DNA of 31,162 nucleotides from a virus (IMGVR_UViG_3300001847_000171:1-31162), one strand, 5' to 3'; counted from the stretch's first letter, positions 1-8,884 are shown. Numbers and translations are program-made. The notes: generated by a model from the letters alone, not told the origin.

Positions 1-1551
1 GATGTATTTGCACAAACTCGTATGTGGGATGCTTTGACTTATTCTTATTTGCTTGAGAGAAAGATTATTGTCCCTCCTCGTAGAGTGCAACATAAAGATA
101 ATGCATTTGACGGTGCATATGTTAAAGAACCTCAGATCGGTATGTTTAAGTATGTTGCATCGTTTGACTTGGACAGTCTGTATCCCCATTTGATGATGCA
201 GTATTCTATCTCACCAGAAACTTTGGTTGATGTTAAAGATTATACCGATGAAATGCGTGATATCATTTCACAAGGTGTTTCTGTTGACAAACTATTAATG
301 AAACAGGTAAATACTTCCGAACTTGTTAATGTTACAATCACACCAAATGGTCAATTCTTTAGAACTGACAAGGCAGGTTTTCTTGCTGATATGATGGAAA
401 CAATGTATGAAGATCGTAAAAAGTTTAAGAATCTAATGTTGAAATACAAACAAGATTATGAAAACGAAAAAGACGAATCTAAAAAATATGAGATTGAAAA
501 ACTGGTTGCAAAATATAACAATCTACAACTAGCGAAAAAAGTTTCTCTCAATAGTGCCTATGGTGCCCTTGGCTCACAGTATTTTAGGTTCTATGATCTT
601 CGTATGGCTTTGGGTGTTACTTCTGCTGGTCAATTATCGATTCGTTGGATTGAAAATAAAATCAATGACTACATGAACAGTCTGTTGAAGACTGATACTG
701 ATTATGTTATCGCATCAGATACTGATTCAATTTACCTCAATCTAGGTCCTCTTGTAGATAAAGTATATGGTGTTGACGGTAAAGTAAATATGCCTGAAAG
801 TAAAGTTATTGATTTTATGGATCGTGTGTGTGAAGACAAGATCAAACCATATATTGATAAAAGTTTCACAGAACTTGCAGACTATGTTCATGCCCGAAAA
901 CAGAAGATGCGAATGAAAAGAGAATCATTGGCAAACAAAGGTTTCTGGACAGCAAAGAAAAGATATGCATTGAATGTATATAATAATGAAGGTGTTGTGT
1001 ATAGTGAACCTGATGTTAAAGTGATGGGTCTTGAAATGGTCAAGTCTTCAACGCCGCCTATGGTTCGTGATAAGATGTATGAGATGGTAAATCTTATTAT
1101 GAAATCCGATGAACAGACGGTGCAAGAATTCGTTGCAAAGTTCCGAGAAGAATTCAAAACTTGGCCAGTAGAAGAAATTTCTTTCCCTCGCGGTGTGAAC
1201 GGCATTAATGAGTATTCGGATAATATTACACAATATAAGAAAGGTACGCCCATTCATGTCAAGGGTGCCATTCTATATAATAATATGCTGAAGAAACATA
1301 ACCTTACCAAGAAGTATGAGGCAATCAAAGATGGTGAGAAACTAAAGTTTACTTACCTGAAGCAACCAAACATTTTGAAAGATAGTGTCATATCTTTTCC
1401 AGTTAGATTGCCTAAAGAGTTTGGTTTGGAACAATACATCGATTACGATACACAGTTTGATAAGTGTTTCATAGAACCGATGAAGATCATTTTAGATTGT
1501 ATCGGTTGGCAGTTAGAGAAACAAAATTCACTAGAAGACTTTTTTGGATAA
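1..1551 (+). CDS. 43: DNA polymerase, T4 gp43-like family B (5'-truncated by window edge)
   Basis: Replicative DNA polymerase that copies the phage genome in the T4-type replisome. The reading frame is open from base 1, so the N-terminal part, where the 3'-5' exonuclease lies in this family, is outside the window. The three polymerase motifs are visible: motif A with SFDLDSLYP (about bases 160-185), motif B with KKVSLNSAYGALGS (about 535-575) and motif C with ASDTDSIYL (about 712-738), which carries the metal-binding aspartates. The last residues, SLEDFFG, resemble the C-terminal clamp-binding peptide of RB69 gp43. It is followed after 15 bases by uvsX, as expected for a T4-like replication cluster. 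Family assignment is very secure. Confidence 0.97.
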   Translation, partial: DVFAQTRMWDALTYSYLLERKIIVPPRRVQHKDNAFDGAYVKEPQIGMFKYVASFDLDSLYPHLMMQYSISPETLVDVKDYTDEMRDIISQGVSVDKLLMKQVNTSELVNVTITPNGQFFRTDKAGFLADMMETMYEDRKKFKNLMLKYKQDYENEKDESKKYEIEKLVAKYNNLQLAKKVSLNSAYGALGSQYFRFYDLRMALGVTSAGQLSIRWIENKINDYMNSLLKTDTDYVIASDTDSIYLNLGPLVDKVYGVDGKVNMPESKVIDFMDRVCEDKIKPYIDKSFTELADYVHARKQKMRMKRESLANKGFWTAKKRYALNVYNNEGVVYSEPDVKVMGLEMVKSSTPPMVRDKMYEMVNLIMKSDEQTVQEFVAKFREEFKTWPVEEISFPRGVNGINEYSDNITQYKKGTPIHVKGAILYNNMLKKHNLTKKYEAIKDGEKLKFTYLKQPNILKDSVISFPVRLPKEFGLEQYIDYDTQFDKCFIEPMKIILDCIGWQLEKQNSLEDFFG

Positions 1552-1566
1552 AAATAGGAGATTATT

Positions 1567-2625
1567 ATGAGTTTATTGGACAAACTAAAGAAAAATACTA
1601 CGATTAAAGAAAGTGCCATTTTGGCAAAATCTAAATTCTTCAATGAGAAGGATGTTGTAACGACTGGAGTGCCAATGGTAAATGTGGCACTATCAGGTAA
1701 TTTAAATGGTGGTCTTACGCCTGGTCTTACAATGTGGGCAGGACCAAGTAAGCATTTTAAAACTGCTTTTTCTTTGCTCATGGCTAAGTCTTACATGGAC
1801 AAGTATCCTGAAGCAGTTCTTTTATTCTATGATTCGGAGTTTGGTACGCCAATCAAATACTTTGAAACATTTGAGATTGATATGGACCGAGTGCTGCATA
1901 CACCCTTAACTGATATCGAACAGTTGAAGTTTGATATTATGCAGCAGTTGCAAGAAGTTGAACGCGGCGATAAGTTGATTATTGTCCTTGATTCGATTGG
2001 TAATCTCGCATCAAAGAAAGAAGTAGAAGATGCACTTGAAGGCAAATCAGTTGCTGATATGAGCCGTGCGAAACAAGTTAAGAGTTTGTTCCGTATGGTA
2101 ACACCACACTTGAACCTTAAAGATATTCCAATGGTTGTTGTCAATCATACATACAAAGAAATCGGTATGTTCCCTAAAGATATCGTTGGTGGTGGTACAG
2201 GTTCTTACTACTCTGCTGATAACATCTTTATCATTGGTCGCCAACAAGAAAAAGATGGAACTGAAATCGTAGGCTACAATTTTATTATCAATGTGGAGAA
2301 GTCCCGATATGTTAAAGAAAAATCTAAAATACCTGTCAGCGTATCTTTTGATGGTGGCATTAGTAAGTGGTCTGGTCTACTTGACATTGCATTGGAGTCC
2401 GGACACGTTTCAAAACCAAGCAATGGTTGGTATGCAAAGGTAGATAAAGAAACTGGAGAAATCGGCGACAAACATCGCCTTGATGCCACACAAACAGAAG
2501 AATTTTGGGGTGACATTTTAGAAGATGAAAGTTTCAAAGAATATGTAAGGAAAAAATATGAAATCGCTTATGGTAGCATTATGGGATCGAATTCAGAACT
2601 GGAGTTGGAAGAGAGTGAAGTATAA
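1567..2625 (+). CDS. uvsX: UvsX, RecA-like recombinase
   Basis: Strand-exchange ATPase for recombination-dependent replication and repair; in T4 it works with UvsY, gp32 and the gp41 helicase. The protein has 352 residues, a little shorter than T4 UvsX (about 390). Residues 57-68 hold WAGPSKHFKTAF, the variant Walker A of the UvsX family with Lys65-Thr66, and KLIIVLDSIGNLASKK is the Walker B strand. The C-terminal tail is very acidic. AGGAG lies just upstream of the ATG. The gene sits directly after gp43 and overlaps the next gene, so translation is probably coupled. Confidence 0.95.
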   Translation: MSLLDKLKKNTTIKESAILAKSKFFNEKDVVTTGVPMVNVALSGNLNGGLTPGLTMWAGPSKHFKTAFSLLMAKSYMDKYPEAVLLFYDSEFGTPIKYFETFEIDMDRVLHTPLTDIEQLKFDIMQQLQEVERGDKLIIVLDSIGNLASKKEVEDALEGKSVADMSRAKQVKSLFRMVTPHLNLKDIPMVVVNHTYKEIGMFPKDIVGGGTGSYYSADNIFIIGRQQEKDGTEIVGYNFIINVEKSRYVKEKSKIPVSVSFDGGISKWSGLLDIALESGHVSKPSNGWYAKVDKETGEIGDKHRLDATQTEEFWGDILEDESFKEYVRKKYEIAYGSIMGSNSELELEESEV

Positions 2626-2953
2626 AGAAAACAGAGACTATGTTTTTATTGATGTAAATCGTAAAACGGATGACGGTGAAGAAGATAAAATCACCGGCAT
2701 CCAAATCATCAAAGGTAAGTATAAAGATGTGGTGTATCATTATAATAAGGCAAGAGTGTCTGAACAAGGTGCTATGGCAGTATTGCAATTTAGTTACACC
2801 ACACTTCATCCAGGAGAACATGATATAGATGAGTTGCAAAATGATCAAGATTTTGTTACACTTATGGGTGACATACTTACAGAAATAATGTTAGCTAAGG
2901 TAGATAATGAATCGACTAGAACAAACAATCCTCAAGAACTTGATCTACAATGA
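2615..2953 (+). CDS. Conserved phage protein at the T4 gene 40 position
   Basis: A 112-residue protein between uvsX and the gp41 helicase. I chose GTG at 2615 because a GGAG/GGAAG stretch precedes it inside the uvsX 3' end and the product then begins with a well-formed strand (VKYKENRDYVFIDVNRK); an ATG further upstream would run deep inside uvsX. The product has mixed alpha/beta character, no membrane segment and no catalytic motif that I recognise. T4 carries gene 40 (head-vertex assembly chaperone, 114 residues) in exactly this slot, so length and synteny suggest the same gene, but I cannot confirm homology by eye. The 3' end overlaps the helicase start by 47 bases. Confidence 0.75.
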   Translation: MKYKENRDYVFIDVNRKTDDGEEDKITGIQIIKGKYKDVVYHYNKARVSEQGAMAVLQFSYTTLHPGEHDIDELQNDQDFVTLMGDILTEIMLAKVDNESTRTNNPQELDLQ

Positions 2954-4310
2954 AAAATTTTGTCGTAAAGTTTTGCCGTTCATAAAAAAAGAATATTTCT
3001 CTGATGATGTTGAGAGATTAATTTTTAAAGAAGTAAATGATTTTGTAACACAATATAAAACTCTTCCTACACATGAAGCGTTGGTGATTAACTTCACCGA
3101 AAGTGATAAACTTACTGAAACTCAAGTGCGAGGCAGTATTGATCTTTTGAATGACATTCATCAGAACAAAGATGATCCAACAGAAGAACAATGGCTTACT
3201 GATCAAACAGAAAAGTTTTGTCAAGATAAGGCAATCTATAATGCCATCATGGAATCTGTCAGCATCATGGATGACAAGAACTCCAAGAAATCAAAAGGAG
3301 AAATCCCAAAGTTATTGAGTGATGCTTTGGGTGTTTCTTTTGATGCGAATGTGGGTCACGACTATATCGGTGATGCTGATTCACGATATGATTTTTATCA
3401 CAAAGTAGAATCTCGTGTAAAATTTGATCTTGATATCTTCAACAAGATTACCAAAGGCGGTGTCCCAAACAAGACTTTGAATATCTGTCTTGCAGGTACT
3501 GGTGTTGGTAAATCTCTTTTTATGTGCCATGTTGCCGCTTCTTGTATCGTTAATGGACATGATGTTTTGTATATCACTCTTGAAATGGCAGAAGAAAGAA
3601 TCGCAGAACGAATCGATGCGAATCTTTTGAACATCAATATTCAAGAACTGAATACAATCAGTAAAGCAGACTATGATAGAAAGTTTAATATTCTGAAAAA
3701 TAAGACACAAGGTAAACTGATCATCAAAGAGTATCCAACTGCGGCGGCATCTACACTACACTTCAGGGCTTTGTTGCAAGAACTTCATCTTAAGAAGAAC
3801 TTTAAACCAGAAATAATCTTTGTTGATTATCTGAATATCTGTTCATCAGCAAGAATGAAACCTGGCAATAGTGTAAACAGTTATACTTACATCAAAGCGA
3901 TTGCAGAAGAGTTGCGAGGTCTTGCCGTTGAGTTTAATGTTCCTATCATAAGTGCGACACAAACAACAAGAAGTGGTTTCACAAATAGTGATCCAGGTCT
4001 TGAAGATACTTCAGAATCTTTTGGTTTGCCAGCAACGGCAGACTTTATGTTTGCTCTTATAAGCACAGAAGAACTTGAACAGTTGGGACAGATTATGGTG
4101 AAGCAATTGAAGAATCGATATTCTGATCCCAATACCTACAAAAGATTTGTTATTGGTGTTGACCGAGGCAAGATGCGTTTATTTGATACTGAACAATCGG
4201 CTCAAACAAATATTGCTGATAGTGGACAAGATATACCTGATAGACCGTTAAATACTTTTGGTAGCAGAGAGAGAAGTTACAATTCAAAATTTGATGGAGT
4301 TAGAGTGTAA
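2907..4310 (+). CDS. 41: Replicative DNA helicase, T4 gp41-like (DnaB family)
   Basis: Hexameric 5'-3' helicase that unwinds the fork and partners the gp61 primase, which lies about 25 kb away at 28999. The protein has 467 residues, close to T4 gp41 (475). The N-terminal helical domain covers roughly residues 1-150. A RecA-fold ATPase follows with Walker A GTGVGKS at 197-203, and IIFVDYLNI is the Walker B strand with the aspartate. The start resembles T4 gp41 in having an ILxxLIY-type opening. The ATG lies inside the 3' end of the preceding gene, and the stop codon shares one base with the next start (TAATG). Confidence 0.95.
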   Translation: MNRLEQTILKNLIYNEKFCRKVLPFIKKEYFSDDVERLIFKEVNDFVTQYKTLPTHEALVINFTESDKLTETQVRGSIDLLNDIHQNKDDPTEEQWLTDQTEKFCQDKAIYNAIMESVSIMDDKNSKKSKGEIPKLLSDALGVSFDANVGHDYIGDADSRYDFYHKVESRVKFDLDIFNKITKGGVPNKTLNICLAGTGVGKSLFMCHVAASCIVNGHDVLYITLEMAEERIAERIDANLLNINIQELNTISKADYDRKFNILKNKTQGKLIIKEYPTAAASTLHFRALLQELHLKKNFKPEIIFVDYLNICSSARMKPGNSVNSYTYIKAIAEELRGLAVEFNVPIISATQTTRSGFTNSDPGLEDTSESFGLPATADFMFALISTEELEQLGQIMVKQLKNRYSDPNTYKRFVIGVDRGKMRLFDTEQSAQTNIADSGQDIPDRPLNTFGSRERSYNSKFDGVRV

Positions 4311-4876
4311 TGCCAACATACACTACTTATTGGGATGATACTTTAACAAAAGATCAATGTAATAATATCATTGATAGATTTGAAAAAGATAAAGAGTTCC
4401 ATGAAGATACTTTCTATGAAGGACTCAGACATTTTACCGAGTTGAATATTACAAAACGAGGTGAACCGTGGGCCGACATACAGAATCTTTTGCTTGATAA
4501 GATGGAATTTTATCTTTTGCGTTATAAGCAGATGTTCAGTATTGATGATAAAGTCTGGCCAGAACAGTTAGGTTTTGAACAGTTTCGTATGAAAAAATAT
4601 GAACCTAACGGAAAAGATGAGTTTGCATTTCATGTTGATGTTGGAAATCATGCATCGGCAAGAAGATTCCTTGTCTTTTTTTGGTACTTGAATGATGTTG
4701 ATGTTGGAGGAGAAACTACATTTCAGAAGAATAGATTGTCGAGAGTTGATCTTTCTGTCAAACCTACAGCAGGAAAAATGTTAGTCTTTCCTCCTTTTTG
4801 GACACATCCTCATAGCGGAACTAAACCTATCAGCGGTCCAAAATACATCATAGGAGGATACCTGCACTACATTTAA
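4310..4876 (+). CDS. 2OG-Fe(II) oxygenase (prolyl 4-hydroxylase superfamily)
   Basis: Predicted iron- and 2-oxoglutarate-dependent dioxygenase; substrate unknown. In the 188 residues the double-stranded beta-helix core shows the iron triad: His108-x-Asp110 in FAFHVDVGNHA, and a distal histidine at 166 or 168 in THPHSG. Lys178 in SGPKYI sits where the 2OG carboxylate is bound in P4Hc enzymes. Such genes are frequent in aquatic T4-like phages. It is coupled to the helicase by a TAATG overlap, so it is probably made with the replication genes. A second, unrelated-looking oxygenase ends the sugar module. Family call secure, target protein or nucleic acid unknown. Confidence 0.88.
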   Translation: MPTYTTYWDDTLTKDQCNNIIDRFEKDKEFHEDTFYEGLRHFTELNITKRGEPWADIQNLLLDKMEFYLLRYKQMFSIDDKVWPEQLGFEQFRMKKYEPNGKDEFAFHVDVGNHASARRFLVFFWYLNDVDVGGETTFQKNRLSRVDLSVKPTAGKMLVFPPFWTHPHSGTKPISGPKYIIGGYLHYI

Positions 4877-4888
4877 TTTGTGGGTAAA

Positions 4889-4896
4889 CATAAATA
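4889..4896 (+). promoter_or_regulatory. T4-type late promoter candidate (CATAAATA)
   Basis: CATAAATA differs by one base from the T4 late -10 element TATAAATA that is read by gp55-programmed RNA polymerase. It lies in the short gap before the nuclease-like gene, 19 bases from the ATG, with AAAGGGG between them as the ribosome site. The same octamer occurs before three other genes of this window (16763, 23144, 26756), which supports a real signal. Confidence 0.6.
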
Positions 4897-4915
4897 CTCT
4901 ATAAAGGGGTAATTT

Positions 4916-5728
4916 ATGGCGGCACAGCAAGGATTTGAATACGAAAAAAATGCAATCAATTTCTTAAAACCATTTGGTTTGTCTGATGGTAAGTTTGCTG
5001 GCGCATCGCACGATAGACCAGATATTATGTTGACTGTTCGTAAAAAAGAAGCTGGTTGTGAATTGAAAATATCTCCAACTGCTGGCGGAAGTCTAGTTAT
5101 CAAAGCGTATGCCAATTCAACACCACATTGGAGATTTGGTGATATAGACCACGATGAAACTGAAAAGAAATTTCTTGCTGAACTGGCCAAATCATCTGGT
5201 GTTTTAACTGAAATTAATAGAAAATGGCAAACTCCAATCTATAATATTGCTGATAGAACACCACAATGGGAAAAACAGATGTTAAAAATTCCATTGAATG
5301 AAAGATATTCTACAGATTTAAAAACTTGTCCTGACATTAGAGAACCTCTGAGTGCTGATGCCATGACAAAATATTATAACTTGAAAAAGACATACTATAT
5401 AAATGTCGGAACTCATGGTTTTTATTTGTTAGGAAATTTAGATCCATTAGGTTTGAATGAACGATTGAAAAAAGCAGGTATGCCAATAGTTCCAAGATTT
5501 GAAGATAATTGTAAAATTACCGCTAGAGTTCGTTGCCAATCAAAAGGCATAACTAAAGCGGATGCTGATGAAAAATCAAAAAGAAGAATTGGCGCACAAG
5601 GATATCAGTTCACATTCACTATTGAATTTTCATTACCTAGAAATTCTACTCCCTATAATATCGCACCAATTAACGGCAGCAATGTGACAATTTTAAAAGA
5701 TAAAGCAAACTATAAGTGTCTTCTATGA
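4916..5728 (+). CDS. Putative PD-(D/E)XK nuclease-fold protein
   Basis: A 270-residue protein. The N-terminal part has the spacing of a PD-(D/E)XK nuclease core: an early glutamate in GFEYEKNA, Pro34-Asp35 in DRPDIML, then Glu48-x-Lys50 in GCELKIS, followed by a basic, glycine-rich stretch. This motif set typically binds one or two magnesium ions and cuts DNA. The C-terminal half (TYYINVGTHGFYLLG and the following strands) matches nothing I can name, although similar conserved hypotheticals occur in T4-like cyanophages. It follows a late-type promoter with a strong ribosome site and overlaps the KxDG gene, so the two are probably made together. The nuclease call is motif-based inference. Confidence 0.6.
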   Translation: MAAQQGFEYEKNAINFLKPFGLSDGKFAGASHDRPDIMLTVRKKEAGCELKISPTAGGSLVIKAYANSTPHWRFGDIDHDETEKKFLAELAKSSGVLTEINRKWQTPIYNIADRTPQWEKQMLKIPLNERYSTDLKTCPDIREPLSADAMTKYYNLKKTYYINVGTHGFYLLGNLDPLGLNERLKKAGMPIVPRFEDNCKITARVRCQSKGITKADADEKSKRRIGAQGYQFTFTIEFSLPRNSTPYNIAPINGSNVTILKDKANYKCLL

Positions 5729-6957
5729 AATTTACAGATTATCTTACAGAATCAAAAAAAGAAGGCGCCAATCTTCACCTAGAACATATCGAAGATGAGG
5801 TGTTGAATCGCGGTGTTTCTGGAGCCCGAGATGCTATTAATTTCTTACAGTCACTCCGTGATATGTTGTCTGGTCATTCAAAATCAAAAGTAAACATCAC
5901 TACAAAATGGGATGGTGCACCAGCCATATTCTGCGGTATCAATCCTGATAATGGAAAGTTTTTTGTTGGTACAAAAGGTGTATTCAATGTCAATGCAAAA
6001 CTTAACTATACAGATGAAGACATTGATAAGAATCATCCAGGCGAAGGACTTAATGCCAAGTTGAAGATTGCTTTGCGTTATTTACCTAAATTAGGTATCA
6101 AAGGTGTTTTGCAGGGCGATATGATGTTTGTCAAAGGTGATATCCAAGATAAAACAATCGATGGCATAGATTATATTACATTTCAACCTAACACAATCGT
6201 CTATGCTGTACCAGCAGATTCGAAACTAGCATCTATGATGCAAGCAGCACAATTAGGTATTGTATTTCATACCTCTTACACTGGTAAAACATTCTCTGAT
6301 ATGAAAGCATCATTCAATATTGATATCAAGAATCTTGCTACAACAAAAGATGTTTGGTTCCGCGATGCATACTTTGTTGATGCATCAGGTACGGCAACAT
6401 TTACCGAAGATGAAACACAAGAGATTAATAGTATTCTTTCTAGTGCAGGAAGAAAATTTCAATCCATTAGTTCATTAACACTAAATCGTATCTCTGTTTC
6501 AGAAACCATATTGACATACATCAAAACTTTCAATAACACTAAAGTTCGTGAAGGTTTAAAAATTAAGAATACAAAACAACATACACTTGAGTTGATTCGT
6601 TGGGTTGAAGCTAAATTAAATAAAGATATTGCTGATGCAAAGAAGGCTGAGACAAAGCAGAAACGTGTTAAAGAAAAAACGGAGATTATGAGATTCTTTA
6701 GATCATCAATTACCGATCTTCAAAACATTTTTGATTTGATGAATCTTATCGTTGATTCTAAAAATATGATAGTTAAAAAACTACAACAACTCAAACAAGT
6801 AACTGGAACATTCCTTCAAACTGATGATGGATACAAAGTTACCAATCCAGAAGGTTTCGTTGCTGTAGATAAACTAAAAGGTAATGCTGTGAAATTAATT
6901 GATAGACTAGAATTTGCTCATGCCAATTTTAATGCAGCTAAAAACTGGAGTAAATAA
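5725..6957 (+). CDS. KxDG nucleotidyltransferase-like protein (DUF6267-like) with capsid-targeting-like N-terminus
   Basis: A 410-residue protein starting at the ATG that overlaps the upstream stop (ATGA). Residues 61-64 in TTKWDGAPAIF form a KxDG box like motif I of ATP-dependent DNA/RNA ligases and capping enzymes, where the lysine is adenylylated or guanylylated. Later segments fit the usual order: VLQGDMMF at 128-135 resembles motif III (Asp in place of the usual Glu), and REGLKIK at 275-281 resembles motif IV. I recall this family from T4-like cyanophages as DUF6267, without an assigned function. The first nine residues, MKFTDYLTE, match the T4 capsid-targeting peptide pattern, so the protein may be packaged and clipped after Glu9. 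Ligase activity is inference. Confidence 0.7.
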   Translation: MKFTDYLTESKKEGANLHLEHIEDEVLNRGVSGARDAINFLQSLRDMLSGHSKSKVNITTKWDGAPAIFCGINPDNGKFFVGTKGVFNVNAKLNYTDEDIDKNHPGEGLNAKLKIALRYLPKLGIKGVLQGDMMFVKGDIQDKTIDGIDYITFQPNTIVYAVPADSKLASMMQAAQLGIVFHTSYTGKTFSDMKASFNIDIKNLATTKDVWFRDAYFVDASGTATFTEDETQEINSILSSAGRKFQSISSLTLNRISVSETILTYIKTFNNTKVREGLKIKNTKQHTLELIRWVEAKLNKDIADAKKAETKQKRVKEKTEIMRFFRSSITDLQNIFDLMNLIVDSKNMIVKKLQQLKQVTGTFLQTDDGYKVTNPEGFVAVDKLKGNAVKLIDRLEFAHANFNAAKNWSK

Positions 6958-7238
6958 TGGCAGAAATTAAGTTTGATATCAATGCGATAATGAAGGAATA
7001 CGGTGACGATGATTTTGGGTTCACCGCAACTGATGAAGAAGAATATAATTCAGTTATCGCAGAAAAAGAAGATACTGTCCAAGAGTATAAAGATAGGTTA
7101 CAACAGGTAGAAAAGATTATATTGCCGTTTCTGACTAAATTGTTGAAGACGGCAGATCAACCTATCATTAAATGGCCAAATAGAAAAGCTACACTTGAAA
7201 CACAGATTCAAAAAATATTGAATTTGACACGAGGATAG
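6957..7238 (+). CDS. Small conserved phage protein, acidic N-terminus plus helical C-terminus
   Basis: A 93-residue protein coupled to the previous gene by a TAATG overlap. The first 40 residues are acidic and probably flexible. The remainder is helical, with a coiled-coil-like stretch and a conserved-looking TADQPIIKWPNRKA segment before a short C-terminal helix. I recall a similar small hypothetical in T4-like cyanophages, where it also contains an IxWPNR core, but no function is known to me. It closes the late nuclease/ligase-like transcription unit; the early promoter of the sugar module overlaps its last codons. Confidence 0.72.
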   Translation: MAEIKFDINAIMKEYGDDDFGFTATDEEEYNSVIAEKEDTVQEYKDRLQQVEKIILPFLTKLLKTADQPIIKWPNRKATLETQIQKILNLTRG

Positions 7239-7253
7239 ATATAAGTATATAAT
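7224..7253 (+). promoter_or_regulatory. Host sigma70-type promoter (TTGACA, 18-base spacer, TATAAT)
   Basis: A perfect -35 box TTGACA (7224-7229) and a perfect -10 box TATAAT (7248-7253) are separated by 18 bases. Transcription would start near 7260, just ahead of the TTGGAGA ribosome site and the ATG at 7272. In T4-like phages, promoters that match the host consensus this well are immediate-early. This suggests that the whole sugar module is switched on at the start of infection. The -35 lies inside the 3' end of the preceding gene. Confidence 0.8.
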
Positions 7254-7271
7254 TAACTGATTGGAGATATT

Positions 7272-8120
7272 ATGAAAGATTTGATTATAGGATGCTGTAC
7301 CAACTATGATTGGGATAAAATAAAGTTTTGGGTTAACTCAATCAATAAATCAGGGTTTGAAGGCGATAAAGTTATGGTCGCCTTCAATATCTCATACGAT
7401 ACTGTAAACAAGCTAACACAAGCAGGTTTTCAAGTATTGCTTCCAGGGCAAAAAGATGAAGAGCATAGCAGGTTCAACTATCAATCTAACTTGCCTGTCC
7501 ATGTAGAACGATTCATCCATATTTTTAATTACCTCAACGATAAAGAATATCGGTATGTAATCACAACCGATGTGAAGGATGTAGTATTTCAAAATAATCC
7601 ATCATACTTCTTGGAAGAAAATCTTGACAAAACTTCAAAGCAATTTATTTTTGCTTCTGAGAGTATGCTGTATAAAGATGAACCATGGGGTAATCAAAAT
7701 CTATTAGATACTTTTGGTCCTTTCTTCCATAACATCTTCAAAGAAAATGAGATTTATAATGTAGGTGTTCTTGCGGGTCGTGGTGATTCTATGAGAGATT
7801 TGGCCGCGATGATTTTTGCTATGTCATTGAATCGTCCTATTGCAATTGTAGATCAATCGACATTTAATTTTATGATATCACAAGAACCATATTTGTCAAC
7901 AAGCCTATATCTCCGTTCTGAAGATGCGTGGGCTTGCCAATTGGGCACAACTGCTGATCCCAATAAATTGCAGCAATTCAAACCATTCATACTAGAGCCG
8001 TTGCCTCGTTTAATTAACGGCAAAATTACAACATCTACGGGTGTTCCATTTACAATCGTGCATCAATATGATAGAGTACCAGCATGGAAAGAAATTATTG
8101 AGGTACAATATGCCGATTAA
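7272..8120 (+). CDS. Glycosyltransferase-like protein (GT-A fold suspected)
   Basis: First gene of the sugar module, 282 residues. The N-terminus (MKDLIIGCCTNYDWDKIKFW) and the pattern of a nucleotide-sugar fold, followed by YRYVITTDVKDVVFQNNP with a DxxD-like metal site, resemble GT-A glycosyltransferases that act on capsule or lipopolysaccharide sugars. Later come YNVGVLAGRGD and a VDQSTFNFM segment, which in such families flank the acceptor pocket. No signal peptide or membrane segment is visible, so it acts in the cytoplasm. Donor and acceptor are unknown. It has its own good ribosome site behind the sigma70 promoter and overlaps the next gene. Confidence 0.7.
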   Translation: MKDLIIGCCTNYDWDKIKFWVNSINKSGFEGDKVMVAFNISYDTVNKLTQAGFQVLLPGQKDEEHSRFNYQSNLPVHVERFIHIFNYLNDKEYRYVITTDVKDVVFQNNPSYFLEENLDKTSKQFIFASESMLYKDEPWGNQNLLDTFGPFFHNIFKENEIYNVGVLAGRGDSMRDLAAMIFAMSLNRPIAIVDQSTFNFMISQEPYLSTSLYLRSEDAWACQLGTTADPNKLQQFKPFILEPLPRLINGKITTSTGVPFTIVHQYDRVPAWKEIIEVQYAD

Positions 8121-8820
8121 AATAGCACTTTGCTTGTCTGGTCAACCTCGTAGCGTTGAACAAGGATATCAATTCGTTAAGAGAAATATCTTAGACGGCA
8201 ACGATGTTACTGTTTTTACTTTTTCTTGGGGTAAAGATAATCAAAACATACTTGATCTTTACAAACCAGTTTTGGCTAATGTAAGAGAACAAAATGTTGT
8301 TCCTGATTTTTCTCAATACACTAGATTTCCACCACCACAGCCAAATTGGAAAGTAAAAGACCCAAAACTATCTACTTGGTCGCAACTATATGCTATTGCA
8401 GGATGTAATGAACTGAAGTCGCAATATGAAAAAGAAAACAAAATGACATTTGATTGGGTCATTCGTTCTCGTTTTGATTTTGCAATCAATGTCAGAATAC
8501 CTTTTGATGAATTGAATAATTCTAAACTGTATATTCCAAATTGTCGTATGACGCCTGCAAGAGATTTTGGCAACGATCAGTTTGCATTTTCATCATCAGA
8601 AAACATGAACAAATATTCTGAATGCTTTCACCATATCAATAAATTTTACGATGAGGGTGTTCAGTATATGTGCGAAGATTTTATGAGTGCTAATTGGAAA
8701 ATGCATGGTCTTGTTGGCGAGAATCTAGTCTATTGTGATTTGAATCATCCGTTTCCACCCGGACCGTATAATGGTACATGGCACAGTTTGATTAGGACTG
8801 ATTTTGACAAATGGATTTAA
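8110..8820 (+). CDS. Second glycosyltransferase-like protein
   Basis: A 236-residue protein. I start it at the ATG preceded by GAGG inside the end of the preceding gene, because the product then begins with the typical strand MPIKIALCLSGQPRS; upstream in-frame methionines would add an unrelated tail. The motif FDWVIRSRFDF and the early SGQPRS loop recall cytoplasmic glycosyltransferase-like proteins from bacterial surface-polysaccharide clusters. The C-terminal part is rich in His, Pro and aromatic residues (LNHPFPPGPYNGTWHS). It has no membrane segment. Translation is probably coupled to the upstream glycosyltransferase-like gene. Enzyme class is likely, specificity is unknown. Confidence 0.65.
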   Translation: MPIKIALCLSGQPRSVEQGYQFVKRNILDGNDVTVFTFSWGKDNQNILDLYKPVLANVREQNVVPDFSQYTRFPPPQPNWKVKDPKLSTWSQLYAIAGCNELKSQYEKENKMTFDWVIRSRFDFAINVRIPFDELNNSKLYIPNCRMTPARDFGNDQFAFSSSENMNKYSECFHHINKFYDEGVQYMCEDFMSANWKMHGLVGENLVYCDLNHPFPPGPYNGTWHSLIRTDFDKWI

Positions 8821-8884
8821 TTTTTTTACAGTTATCAAAATTTATAAAAAACACAACTTCTTTAATTCGTGAGGACTTTGAAAA

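Noticed and set aside
888-1257. Minus-strand open frames within the polymerase gene and similar ones elsewhere
   Set aside because: They lie opposite genes with firm motifs, lack ribosome sites and known domains, and all real neighbours run on the + strand.
7240-7247. TATAAGTA as a late promoter before 7272
   Set aside because: It has one mismatch and overlaps the much better sigma70 -10 box TATAAT with its perfect -35; the early reading explains the site fully.
8804-8832. TTGACA, 17-base spacer, TACAGT before the NTP-transferase gene
   Set aside because: The -35 lies in the end of a coding region and the -10 matches only four of six; it could be a weak internal promoter but is too poor to list.
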